From Sphingobacterium bambusae (GTDB lineage: Bacteria; Bacteroidota; Bacteroidia; Sphingobacteriales; Sphingobacteriaceae): a DNA stretch of 64,000 nucleotides. The position numbers and the translations under genes are program-made. Positions 44,485 to 53,066 of the stretch are shown one piece after another; position 1 is the stretch's first letter, and the number at the start of each line of letters is the position of its first letter. The notes under the pieces were generated by a model that worked only from the letters and a program-made list of their open reading frames with translations, was not told the DNA's origin and made no database searches. The stretch lies in NCBI RefSeq assembly GCF_033955345.1, contig NZ_CP138332.1:2914001-2978000 (forward strand). Direction: 5' to 3'.

Positions 44485-47286
44485 TTAGTGTGCTTCCAAC
44501 CAATTATTGCCCTGCCCAACTTCAACTTCTAGAGGTACTTCAAGCGCTATCGCCCCTTGCATTCGATCTTTGATGATGTCGGAAAATTTTTCTACTTCGT
44601 CGCTTGGGACATCAAATACAAGCTCATCGTGCACCTGCATTATCATCTTGCCCCGAAGTCCTGATTCGTCGATATCCTGTTGAATATTGATCATCGCAAC
44701 CTTGATAAGATCTGCCGCAGATCCTTGTATTGGCGCATTGATCGCATTTCGTTCCGCAAATCCACGTACAGTCATGTTGGCCGAATTGATATCTCTTAAA
44801 TAACGCCTCCTTTTGAGGATAGTTTCTACGTATCCCTTTTCTTTGGCGAATTCTACGGCCTTGGACATGTACTGCCTAATTCCAGCGTACTGGGTAAAAT
44901 ATTGATCAATCATGGCTCCGGCTTCTTTTCTAGGGATACCCAGGCTTTGGGATAACCCGAAAGCAGATTGCCCGTAAATAATGCCAAAGTTAACAGCCTT
45001 CGCATTTCTTCGTTGGTCAGCACTTACCTCGTCGAGTGATATACCGTATACACGGGCTGCCGTAGCGCGGTGAATGTCGTGTCCTTCGCGAAAAGCCTCC
45101 AACATACCTTGGTCTTTACTTAGTGCAGCAATCAGCCGCAGTTCGATCTGTGAATAATCGGCAGATAGCAACACATGGGAAGCATCGCGCGCGATAAATG
45201 CTTTACGTACTTCGCGTCCTTTCTCCGTGCGGATAGGGATGTTCTGTAGGTTAGGATTTGTCGAACTCAGCCGGCCGGTAGCGGCAACGGCTTGGTTGTA
45301 TGAGGTGTGTATGAGTCCAGTTTCGGCGTTTATAAGTCCGGGGAGCGCATCTACATAGGTAGATTTTAGTTTTTGTAGCTGCCTGAAATCCAAAATGTCC
45401 TGTACAATATCGGATTTATGCGCCAGCGTCAATAGCACATCTTCACCGGTTTTGTACTGACCGGTTTTTGTTTTCTTTGCTTTGGGATCGAGTTGTAACT
45501 TGTCAAAAAGAATTTCGCCCAACTGCTTCGGCGATGCGATATTGAAATGTACCCCTGCTTTCTCATAGATAGTGTTTTCCAATCGCTGGATATCTTCTTG
45601 CAAAAGGCCAGAGAACGAGCGAAGCGTGCCCACGTCTACCTTAACCCCATTTTTTTCTATTTCAGCCAAGACGTAGATAAGTGGGAATTCTACGGTTTGC
45701 GCCAGTTCCAATGTTTTGGTTTCCACAAGTAGCGGTTTCAATACTTCATGTAGTTGCCAAGTGATGTCAGCATCTTCGGCGGCATATTCCTTTACCTTTT
45801 CGACATCTACATCGCGCATGCTCAACTGGTTCTTGCCTTTTGGGCCGATCAGTTCCGTAATAGATACCGGCGTATATCCGAGGTAATTTTCGGCGAGGAT
45901 ATCCATGTTGTGGCGGGTGTCCGGATCGATAAGATAGTGCGCAATCATCGTGTCGAAAAGCGGGCCTTGAACCTTGATACCATAGCGCGACAGCAACAAC
46001 ATGTCGTACTTAAGGTTCTGTCCTACTTTTTCGATAAGCGGATTTTCCAGAATTGCTTTAAAGATGTCTACTGTCGCTTGTGCCGATATAGGGTCAGCGG
46101 CAGTGGGAACATAGTAAGCTTTTCCTTTTTCAAAAGAAAATGATATGCCGACGATTTCGGCGGTAAGAGCGTCTAGCGACGTAGTCTCCGTATCAAAGCA
46201 GAAGCTTTTTTGCTTGGATAGCTCTTCTGCTAAGGCCTGTTGCGCGGCCGTTTCGTCGACCAAGATGTAGTTGTGATCTGTGTTGTGGATGTTTAGCGTA
46301 GGCGTAAGCGGTTCCTGCGGCGCTGCTATCGCGGTCACTTCGACCGTTGCTGGAGCAAATAAATCCATCTGTCCCGTAGAAACGCTATTGTTCGCTTCCC
46401 CGATACTGAAGTCGTCTCCAAAAACGCGCTTTCCGAGTGTACGGAATTCCAGTTCGGCGAAAAGAGGCTCCAGCAGGGCTCGGTTCGGGTCTTCTAGCTC
46501 GAGGCTTTTCTCATCCAGCTCGATAGGCACATCCAGTAAAATGGTTGCGAGCTTTTTAGAGATTCGTCCCTGCTCGGCGAAGTTTTCCACGTTCTCCTTG
46601 AGCTTGCCCTTTAGTTTGTCGCTATTTTCAATGATGCCTTCCACCGATCCAAATTCTTGAATTAGTTTTTTTGCCGTCTTCTCTCCAATTCCGGGTATTC
46701 CGGGGATATTATCGACGGCGTCGCCCCAAAGGCCTAAGATGTCGATGACTTGAGACACGTCCGTAATTTCCCATTTGGAGAGAATTTCGGGTACGCCCAA
46801 GGTTTCGGCTCCATTGCCCATTCTCGCCGGCTTATAAATAAAGATGTTTTCGGACACCAGTTGTCCAAAATCTTTGTCTGGCGTCATGCAGTATACCGTA
46901 AAGCCTTCCTTCTCCGCCTTTTTAGCGAGCGTTCCAATGATATCATCCGCTTCAAAGCCATCCTGTGTGATGATGGGAATGTTAAAACCTTCTATAAGGC
47001 GAAAAATATAGGGGATGGAGGCCGCCAAGTCTTCGGGCATTTTCTCGCGGTGAGCTTTATATGCTTCAAACTCGATATGGCGACTGGTGGGCGCTTCTGT
47101 ATCAAATACAACGGCAATATGGCTGGGTTGCTGGTTCTTGAGCAATTCCAATAGCGTATTAGTAAATCCCATAATTGCTCCTGTATTGAGTCCATAAGAG
47201 GTCAATCGGGGAACCTTACTCAACGCAAAATAAGCTCTGTAGATAAGAGCCATACCGTCCAAAAGAAAGAGTTTTTTCACCGCCAT
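44485..47286 (-). CDS. polA: DNA polymerase I
   Basis: The 933-residue enzyme has three domains. The 5' nuclease covers about residues 1-290 (FEADDIIGTLAKKAEKEGF, GIPGIGEKTAKKLIQEFG). The 3'-5' proofreading domain covers about 330-530 and keeps its acidic residues (CFDTETTSLDALTAE, NLKYDMLLL, YAAEDADITWQ), so it is probably active. The polymerase domain carries motif A (SADYSQIELRLIAALS), motif B (RRNAKAVNFGIIYG) and motif C (MQVHDELVFDV). It fills gaps in repair and matures Okazaki fragments. Confidence 0.97.
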   Translation of the reverse strand: MAVKKLFLLDGMALIYRAYFALSKVPRLTSYGLNTGAIMGFTNTLLELLKNQQPSHIAVVFDTEAPTSRHIEFEAYKAHREKMPEDLAASIPYIFRLIEGFNIPIITQDGFEADDIIGTLAKKAEKEGFTVYCMTPDKDFGQLVSENIFIYKPARMGNGAETLGVPEILSKWEITDVSQVIDILGLWGDAVDNIPGIPGIGEKTAKKLIQEFGSVEGIIENSDKLKGKLKENVENFAEQGRISKKLATILLDVPIELDEKSLELEDPNRALLEPLFAELEFRTLGKRVFGDDFSIGEANNSVSTGQMDLFAPATVEVTAIAAPQEPLTPTLNIHNTDHNYILVDETAAQQALAEELSKQKSFCFDTETTSLDALTAEIVGISFSFEKGKAYYVPTAADPISAQATVDIFKAILENPLIEKVGQNLKYDMLLLSRYGIKVQGPLFDTMIAHYLIDPDTRHNMDILAENYLGYTPVSITELIGPKGKNQLSMRDVDVEKVKEYAAEDADITWQLHEVLKPLLVETKTLELAQTVEFPLIYVLAEIEKNGVKVDVGTLRSFSGLLQEDIQRLENTIYEKAGVHFNIASPKQLGEILFDKLQLDPKAKKTKTGQYKTGEDVLLTLAHKSDIVQDILDFRQLQKLKSTYVDALPGLINAETGLIHTSYNQAVAATGRLSSTNPNLQNIPIRTEKGREVRKAFIARDASHVLLSADYSQIELRLIAALSKDQGMLEAFREGHDIHRATAARVYGISLDEVSADQRRNAKAVNFGIIYGQSAFGLSQSLGIPRKEAGAMIDQYFTQYAGIRQYMSKAVEFAKEKGYVETILKRRRYLRDINSANMTVRGFAERNAINAPIQGSAADLIKVAMINIQQDIDESGLRGKMIMQVHDELVFDVPSDEVEKFSDIIKDRMQGAIALEVPLEVEVGQGNNWLEAH

Positions 47287-47305
47287 AAAATTTAATCGTC
47301 TATCA

Positions 47306-47313
47306 CAAATGTA
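47306..47313 (-). promoter_or_regulatory. -7 element TACATTTG of polA
   Basis: A full TAnnTTTG match, with TTCG (3 of 4 to TTTG) about 19 bases upstream. The start would be near 47302, 16 bases before the polA ATG. Confidence 0.55.
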
Positions 47314-47465
47314 GGAAAATATAGAAAGCGAACCTTCGGATACAACGTAAAATATACGTGCATGTTTTCCGTATTTGCTAAAAATAATTGATTAACACCA
47401 TCTTTCTAACGTTTAATTTACGATTTTTGTTGGATGAATGTCGGTAATCAAAATACGAACGGTGG

Positions 47466-48386
47466 ATGCGCGGATTAGTTACTAAATCGACCGGGAGTTG
47501 GTACCTGGTGCAGGGAGAAGATGGTATGCGTGTGGAATGCAGGATCAAAGGAAAATTCCGGACGAAAGGAATCAAAACCACCAACCCCATTGCTGTTGGC
47601 GATTGGGTGCACTATGAGCTGGAGCCCGATCAGGAGAGTGCTATTATTACCGAGTTGGAGCCGCGAAAGAACTATATTATCCGCAGATCGGTCAACCTAT
47701 CCAAGCAAACACAGATTATCGGCGCTAACCTTGATCAAGCTATGCTGGTCGTGACATTGGCGTCACCGCCAACTTCCCTTGGTTTCATCGACCGGTTTTT
47801 GGTAACGGCAGAGGCGTATGGCATCCCGGCAATGTTGATTTTCAATAAATTGGATCTTTTTTCGGAAGAAGGCCTAGAAATTTTGGACGATTACATGGCT
47901 ATTTATGAGCAGATCGGTTACCCCTGCCTAGCCGTTTCAGCACAGGAAGGCACGCATGTAGACGAGATTCGCAAAACATTGAAAGATAAGATCACCTTGG
48001 TGTCTGGACATTCGGGAGTAGGAAAGTCCACCTTGATCAATAGCATTGAGCCTGCTGTGGCGCTACGGACGGGGAAAATATCCGATTGGTCGGATAAGGG
48101 CAAGCATACCACCACCTTTGCGGAGATGATCGACCTTTCTTTTGGTGGCAAGCTGATCGACACGCCCGGTATACGGGAATTGGGTATTGTGGATATCGAA
48201 AAGAATGAGCTATCACATTTTTTTCCAGAAATGCGCGCGCGATTGAACCAATGTCGTTTTCACAACTGCAGACACATCAACGAGCCCGGCTGTGTGATAT
48301 TGGAAGCCGTCGAAGATGGTGAAATAGAGACCTCCCGATACGAGAGTTATTTGAGCATTTACCACAACCAAGATACGCGCAACTAA
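47466..48386 (+). CDS. rsgA: Ribosome small subunit-dependent GTPase A
   Basis: The 306-residue protein has an N-terminal OB fold (VAVGDWVHYEL-like segment at about residue 40). The GTPase domain is circularly permuted: G4 (FNKLD) precedes G1 (GHSGVGKSTLIN) and G3 (DTPG). A C-terminal zinc finger follows (CRFHNCRHINEPGC). RsgA checks the decoding centre in late 30S maturation. It is divergent from polA, with 180 bases between the genes. Confidence 0.96.
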   Translation: MRGLVTKSTGSWYLVQGEDGMRVECRIKGKFRTKGIKTTNPIAVGDWVHYELEPDQESAIITELEPRKNYIIRRSVNLSKQTQIIGANLDQAMLVVTLASPPTSLGFIDRFLVTAEAYGIPAMLIFNKLDLFSEEGLEILDDYMAIYEQIGYPCLAVSAQEGTHVDEIRKTLKDKITLVSGHSGVGKSTLINSIEPAVALRTGKISDWSDKGKHTTTFAEMIDLSFGGKLIDTPGIRELGIVDIEKNELSHFFPEMRARLNQCRFHNCRHINEPGCVILEAVEDGEIETSRYESYLSIYHNQDTRN

Positions 48387-48566
48387 CTTATTCTAAACTG
48401 CTGAAAACTTTACAGAAACAACTTTGTTGTTAGAAAGAAGAAATGGTATGGATGCTTGATGATATGCGGCCTCGTTAACCTGTTTTTCGGCATATTTTAG
48501 TGTATTATTTTGTTCGTGTTTTATCGGTTTTTGGGATTTTCACCAACTATAAATTAACGTATTCGT

Positions 48567-50354
48567 ATGAAACCAATTTGGAAATGGATCATCGGCATTT
48601 TTATCCTGCTCGTGGTAGCTCTTTCGGGGGCTATATGGTATTTCTCTAGAAACTGGAAGCCTATTGTGGAAGAGAAGTTGCAAGAGGTCATCAAAAATTC
48701 AACGGATAGCTTGTACAAACTTAGTTACGACAAGCTGGATCTTAACCTTGCTATAGGCAATGTGACCTTGGAGAATGCAATGCTAGTTCCCGATTCAGCC
48801 GTTTATGCTCAAATGGAGGCTGTGCAAAAGGCTCCTGACAACTTGTATGATATTCGGTTGAAAGCCTTAAAGATTAGACGTTTTGGTATTATCGATATAC
48901 TGACCAATAGAAAGTTAACGATAAAATCCATCAGTTTAGAAGATCCTGCCATCCATTTGACGAATAAGTACCACGCATATAATGACACCGTCGTTTCTGA
49001 GTCGAAAAAGACCTTGTACGAGAGTGTAAAGGATGTGCTGCAGTCGGTAAACGTACGGGATATCATGATGGAGAACGTTTCTTTCAAATATTCTAAATTA
49101 AGCGAAGGCAAAAGTTCTGATTTCGCAGTGAAGGATATCAAGATCTCGGTACACGATGTTTTGATTGATGAAACTTCATTGGCAGACACTTCTCGGTTGA
49201 TGTACACGAAAATGGTGGAGATCGTCGTTCCCGGTTTTACGTATAATTTTGCAGATGGATTCTACCAAGCAAAGTTTGATGAGCTGAAGATCAATACCCG
49301 CGAACAGAATATTTTGCTGACTAATGTAGATTACAAGCCCGTGATGAACAAAGCGGCCTACTTTAAGAAGAAAGGTAAGAATGTGACGATGGCCGATTTG
49401 CATTTTGATACTTTACGCATGGAGCAGTTGAATTTCCGTGCACTTATGGATAATCAGCAGACCATTGCTAAGAAAGTGCAGATCAAGAATGGCCATGCCA
49501 AGTTGTACAATGATAAGCGCTATCCGAAAAGTCCGAAAAACCAAATCGGGCAGGCTCCGCATCAAAAGCTTCTACGCGTCAAGCAGCTGATTGACTTGGA
49601 CAGCGTATTTGTAGAAAATGTGGATGTGTTATACGGCGAGATGAGCGGAAAATATCATCGTGAAGGGCAGATTTCCTTCGACGGTGCTACAGGAATTTTA
49701 ACACATGTGACCAACGATTCGGTGAAGCTTGCGAAGAATAAATTCATGAAAGCTGATCTCCGGGCAAAAGTGATGAACAGCGGAAGTCTGCATGCAACCT
49801 TTTCCTTTGACATGCTCAGTAAAAATGGCGCCTACAGCTATGCTGGTAGTCTGAAGCCCATGCAGGCTCCTGCGTTTAACAGGATCCTGACACCATTACT
49901 GAATGTAGAAATTGGTTCGGGTAATATACGCAGCGTACGTTTTACGATGGAAGGAAACGATTATAGGAGCTGGGGTGACTTTCGCTTCGATTATGATAAC
50001 TTGAAGATTAACTTGCTCAATGAAGAGGGAGAAAAGAAAAAGAAAAAGATACTTTCTTTTTTGGTTAACCAGCTGGTGATCGATGATAGTAATCCTGATG
50101 CCAATGAGGTTTATCATATCGGTAAGGTTAACCACAAGCGTGTGCCGGAGCATACTTTCTTCAAAAATCTTTGGCAGAGTTTGTTGGATGGGATCAAACA
50201 GACCGCAGGCATCAGCCCAGAAAGGGAGCAGCGTTTAATCGGATCAGCGCAATCGGCTAAAAAGGCCGTAGAACAAACCAAAGGTTCGGTGAAGAAAACC
50301 AAAGGCTTTTTAAATAGATTGTTTAAGAAGGACGAGGAGAAACAACAAGAATAA
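48567..50354 (+). CDS. AsmA-like inner-membrane-anchored protein
   Basis: The 595-residue protein has one N-terminal membrane helix (WIIGIFILLVVALSGAIWYF). A long beta-rich periplasmic region follows, with the repeated short pattern seen in AsmA/DUF748 proteins: VRDIMMENVSFKYSKL, LRMEQLNFRALMDNQ and SVFVENVDVLYGEMSG. The tail is basic and charged (KKTKGFLNRLFKKDEEKQQE). AsmA-type proteins are thought to form bridges for phospholipid transport or to affect outer-membrane assembly. The assignment rests on pattern and topology rather than a diagnostic motif. Confidence 0.75.
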   Translation: MKPIWKWIIGIFILLVVALSGAIWYFSRNWKPIVEEKLQEVIKNSTDSLYKLSYDKLDLNLAIGNVTLENAMLVPDSAVYAQMEAVQKAPDNLYDIRLKALKIRRFGIIDILTNRKLTIKSISLEDPAIHLTNKYHAYNDTVVSESKKTLYESVKDVLQSVNVRDIMMENVSFKYSKLSEGKSSDFAVKDIKISVHDVLIDETSLADTSRLMYTKMVEIVVPGFTYNFADGFYQAKFDELKINTREQNILLTNVDYKPVMNKAAYFKKKGKNVTMADLHFDTLRMEQLNFRALMDNQQTIAKKVQIKNGHAKLYNDKRYPKSPKNQIGQAPHQKLLRVKQLIDLDSVFVENVDVLYGEMSGKYHREGQISFDGATGILTHVTNDSVKLAKNKFMKADLRAKVMNSGSLHATFSFDMLSKNGAYSYAGSLKPMQAPAFNRILTPLLNVEIGSGNIRSVRFTMEGNDYRSWGDFRFDYDNLKINLLNEEGEKKKKKILSFLVNQLVIDDSNPDANEVYHIGKVNHKRVPEHTFFKNLWQSLLDGIKQTAGISPEREQRLIGSAQSAKKAVEQTKGSVKKTKGFLNRLFKKDEEKQQE

Positions 50355-50397
50355 ATTCATGAACAGGCATTTATTGTATGCCTTCCTTGATTATTCT

Positions 50398-50405
50398 TAA
50401 GTTTG
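50398..50405 (+). promoter_or_regulatory. Candidate -7 element TAAGTTTG of trkH-trkA
   Basis: A full TAnnTTTG match, with ATTG (3 of 4 to TTTG) at 50373-50376, 21 bases upstream. The start would fall near 50409, only about three bases before the ATG at 50412. Confidence 0.45.
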
Positions 50406-50411
50406 CAACCT

Positions 50412-52190
50412 ATGGGAAGTATTGTCAGTTTTTTTAAATACCTGATCAAATATAGAACCAGGCTCGTTGATCAAGTGATGTTTTATGTCAGCATGGTCTG
50501 CGCGTTGGTAGCGATTACTCACCTTGGCTATATCACGGATAGGGAGATTGCGGCATTCTCTGAAAAAACGGTGATCGGGCTGTTCTATTTTCTGTTTCTT
50601 GTAGGAGCTCTTCGAACTGCCGCGGCAATTCTCGCTCAAAAGAAGCTCAATGTGTCCCATATCGCAGGTATTGTATTGACAACCTATTGTTTGTTCATTG
50701 TCTTTGCTCGTCTTAATAATGTGTACTTTTTCGCCAAGCTCGAATGGATATACTTGGGAATCGCCATCACCTTTCTTTCGGAGCTGTCTAGAAACAGCCT
50801 CTTTTTTGATAATTTCTACTTTAATCCGACGATCTTATTCATTATTAGTTTTATTGCGCTTATCCTTCTAGGAACAGTGCTATTGATGTTGCCTAGAACG
50901 ACCCTTGTGGCACCACTTAGTTTTGTGGATGCACTATTTATGGCAACCAGTGCAGTTTGTATAACAGGGCTCACGGTAACCGATATCTCGACAAACTTTT
51001 CTTTGTTCGGCCAAACGGTGATCATGATTTTGATTCAGGTAGGAGGGCTTGGCATTATGACATTTACGGGCTTCTTTGGATACTTCTTTTCTGGAGGCTT
51101 CTCCTATAAGAACCAATTGATGTTCGGCGAGATACTTGGCGAGAATAAATTGAATGCCGTGATATCCACATTATTGACCATTATCTTCATCACGCTATTT
51201 TTTGAGCTCATTGGCGGCGTGTTGATCTTTCTTTCGTTAGATCCGGCACAATTTGACTCCATTGGCGAGCGTACTTTTTTTGCTGCCTTTCATGCTATTT
51301 CTTCCTTTTGTAACTCCGGTTTTTCCATCCTTGAAGGAGGGATACATCATACCGCATACCGCTTTAACTACGCTTTTCAGGCTTGCTTAGCAGGAATCTT
51401 TATCTTGGGTGGATTGGGATTTGGAACGGTATTTAACTTTTACACCTTCGTAAAGCAGCTGTGGCAAAAAGCTGTACATCGCTTGGTGTTGCGCAGGCCT
51501 TTTGTGCATAAGCCACGTTCTTTCTCGTTCAATACCCGGTTTATTCTGCGATGCAATGCCGTGGTTGTCGTGCTCGCGACGCTGTTCTATTTCTTGTTGG
51601 AGCAACGACATACGCTTACCGAAGATGCTTCGCTCTTTGGCGAATGGATAACATCGTTCTTCATGGCCAATTCTGCACGTTCGGCAGGGTTTAATAGTGT
51701 GCATATGAATTTCCTAGCAAATCCTACTGTGATTATGGTGGTTATCCTGATGTGGGTGGGTGCTTCGCCGGGATCTACTGGCGGCGGCGTGAAAGTTACT
51801 ACGGTAGCTTTGGCATTGTTGAATATCTTTGCTTTAGCGCGCGGGAAAGAATCCATTGAACTCTACAAGCGTCGAATAGCGGCGGAATCCGTCAATAAAG
51901 CATTTGCGATTATTTTATTATCGGCCGTTACGATCATGTTCAGCTTTGTACTGCTGAATTTTTCTGATCGCGACAAATCGCTGAAAGCACTGTTGTTTGA
52001 AACGGTGTCCGCCTACACGACCTGCGGGCTGAGCTTAGGGATAACCGCTTCACTGTCGGCAACCAGCAAAATGATTGTGGTATTTACCATGTTTGTAGGC
52101 CGTGTTGGGACGTTGACCCTGCTTGTGGCGTTCATCAAGAATACAAAGAACAAGAGCTATATTTATCCGACAGAAAAGATTTTATTTTAA
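50412..52190 (+). CDS. trkH: TrkH/KtrB-family potassium transporter subunit
   Basis: The 592-residue integral membrane protein has four pore-loop repeats of the K+ channel type, with filter-like residues in SAVCITGLTVTD, SSFCNSGFSILEG, NSARSAGFNSV and SAYTTCGLSLGIT. An extra N-terminal helical segment of about 150 residues precedes the core. GASPGSTGGGVKVTTVA is also typical. It takes up K+ together with the cytosolic regulator encoded two bases downstream. A TTG nine bases upstream is in frame, but the ATG at 50412 is the likelier start. Confidence 0.95.
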   Translation: MGSIVSFFKYLIKYRTRLVDQVMFYVSMVCALVAITHLGYITDREIAAFSEKTVIGLFYFLFLVGALRTAAAILAQKKLNVSHIAGIVLTTYCLFIVFARLNNVYFFAKLEWIYLGIAITFLSELSRNSLFFDNFYFNPTILFIISFIALILLGTVLLMLPRTTLVAPLSFVDALFMATSAVCITGLTVTDISTNFSLFGQTVIMILIQVGGLGIMTFTGFFGYFFSGGFSYKNQLMFGEILGENKLNAVISTLLTIIFITLFFELIGGVLIFLSLDPAQFDSIGERTFFAAFHAISSFCNSGFSILEGGIHHTAYRFNYAFQACLAGIFILGGLGFGTVFNFYTFVKQLWQKAVHRLVLRRPFVHKPRSFSFNTRFILRCNAVVVVLATLFYFLLEQRHTLTEDASLFGEWITSFFMANSARSAGFNSVHMNFLANPTVIMVVILMWVGASPGSTGGGVKVTTVALALLNIFALARGKESIELYKRRIAAESVNKAFAIILLSAVTIMFSFVLLNFSDRDKSLKALLFETVSAYTTCGLSLGITASLSATSKMIVVFTMFVGRVGTLTLLVAFIKNTKNKSYIYPTEKILF

Positions 52191-52192
52191 CC

Positions 52193-52879
52193 ATGAAATA
52201 TATTGTTTTAGGACTTGGGCATTTTGGGCGTTCACTTGCCATACATCTAACCGAACAGGGACATGAGGTAATTGCCGTCGATAAAAGTCTTACGATTGTC
52301 GAACAACTCAAGGATAAGATTACCCATACTGTATGTATGGATACTACGGATCGCGAAGCGATGACCTCCTTGCCCTTGAAAGATTCTGATGCGGTTATTG
52401 TGGCGATTGGCGAGGATGAAGGAGCTTCCCTGCTCACCACAGCACTGTTGAAACAGCTATCCGTTCGGCGGATAATAGGACGCGTGGTGTCTGAACTCCA
52501 GAAGACGGTATTGCAGGCCATGCAGATCGACGAATACATCATGCCCGAAGAGGAGGCTGCAGAGCGTCTCGCGATGCGTCTCGATAACGTGGATATCATC
52601 GACTCCTTCAAGGTGTCCGACCGTTATAGTATTGTTGAAACGCGTGTTCCAGAAAAATATGTAGGTATGACCTTGAAGGAGGCCAACCTGACAAATACGT
52701 TTAAGGTGATCGTGCTAACCACGGTGAAATCTTACGAGAAGGAAGTGAAGGGCAAGAAGGTTCCTTATAAGGAAGCGTCAGGGATTGCTAGTTCGGATAC
52801 TGTGCTATCGGAGCAGGATTTGCTTGTGCTTTTTGGCGAACTTTCCGACATTCAGCGCTTGATTCAGAAAAGTGATTAA
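52193..52879 (+). CDS. trkA: TrkA/KtrA-family K+ uptake regulator
   Basis: The 228-residue protein has an RCK_N Rossmann domain (MKYIVLGLGHFGRSLAIHL, then EVIAVDKSLTIVEQLKDK) that binds nucleotide. An RCK_C domain follows from about residue 140 (ETRVPEKYVGMTLKEANL, VLSEQDLLVLFGELSDIQRL). It gates the TrkH/KtrB channel in response to nucleotides. It lies two bases after trkH, clearly in one operon. Confidence 0.96.
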   Translation: MKYIVLGLGHFGRSLAIHLTEQGHEVIAVDKSLTIVEQLKDKITHTVCMDTTDREAMTSLPLKDSDAVIVAIGEDEGASLLTTALLKQLSVRRIIGRVVSELQKTVLQAMQIDEYIMPEEEAAERLAMRLDNVDIIDSFKVSDRYSIVETRVPEKYVGMTLKEANLTNTFKVIVLTTVKSYEKEVKGKKVPYKEASGIASSDTVLSEQDLLVLFGELSDIQRLIQKSD

Positions 52880-53066
52880 TAGCTTTACCTTCTGATCTCG
52901 TTGGATTGCGATATTTATACTGGTAATTTCAATTCATTTCTATATTTTTGGCAGGTAGCAAAACTAATCTTTTGATTAATCCTGTGCTTGGGCAAGTGCG
53001 TTGGTCGTCATATCATCACTTGACTATTTCACATGAGCCAAAAAAAGCAAACGAGATAAAACGTAT

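Noticed and set aside
45754..46660. Antisense frames of 126-129 codons over polA
   Set aside because: They are shadows of a long, clearly conserved gene.
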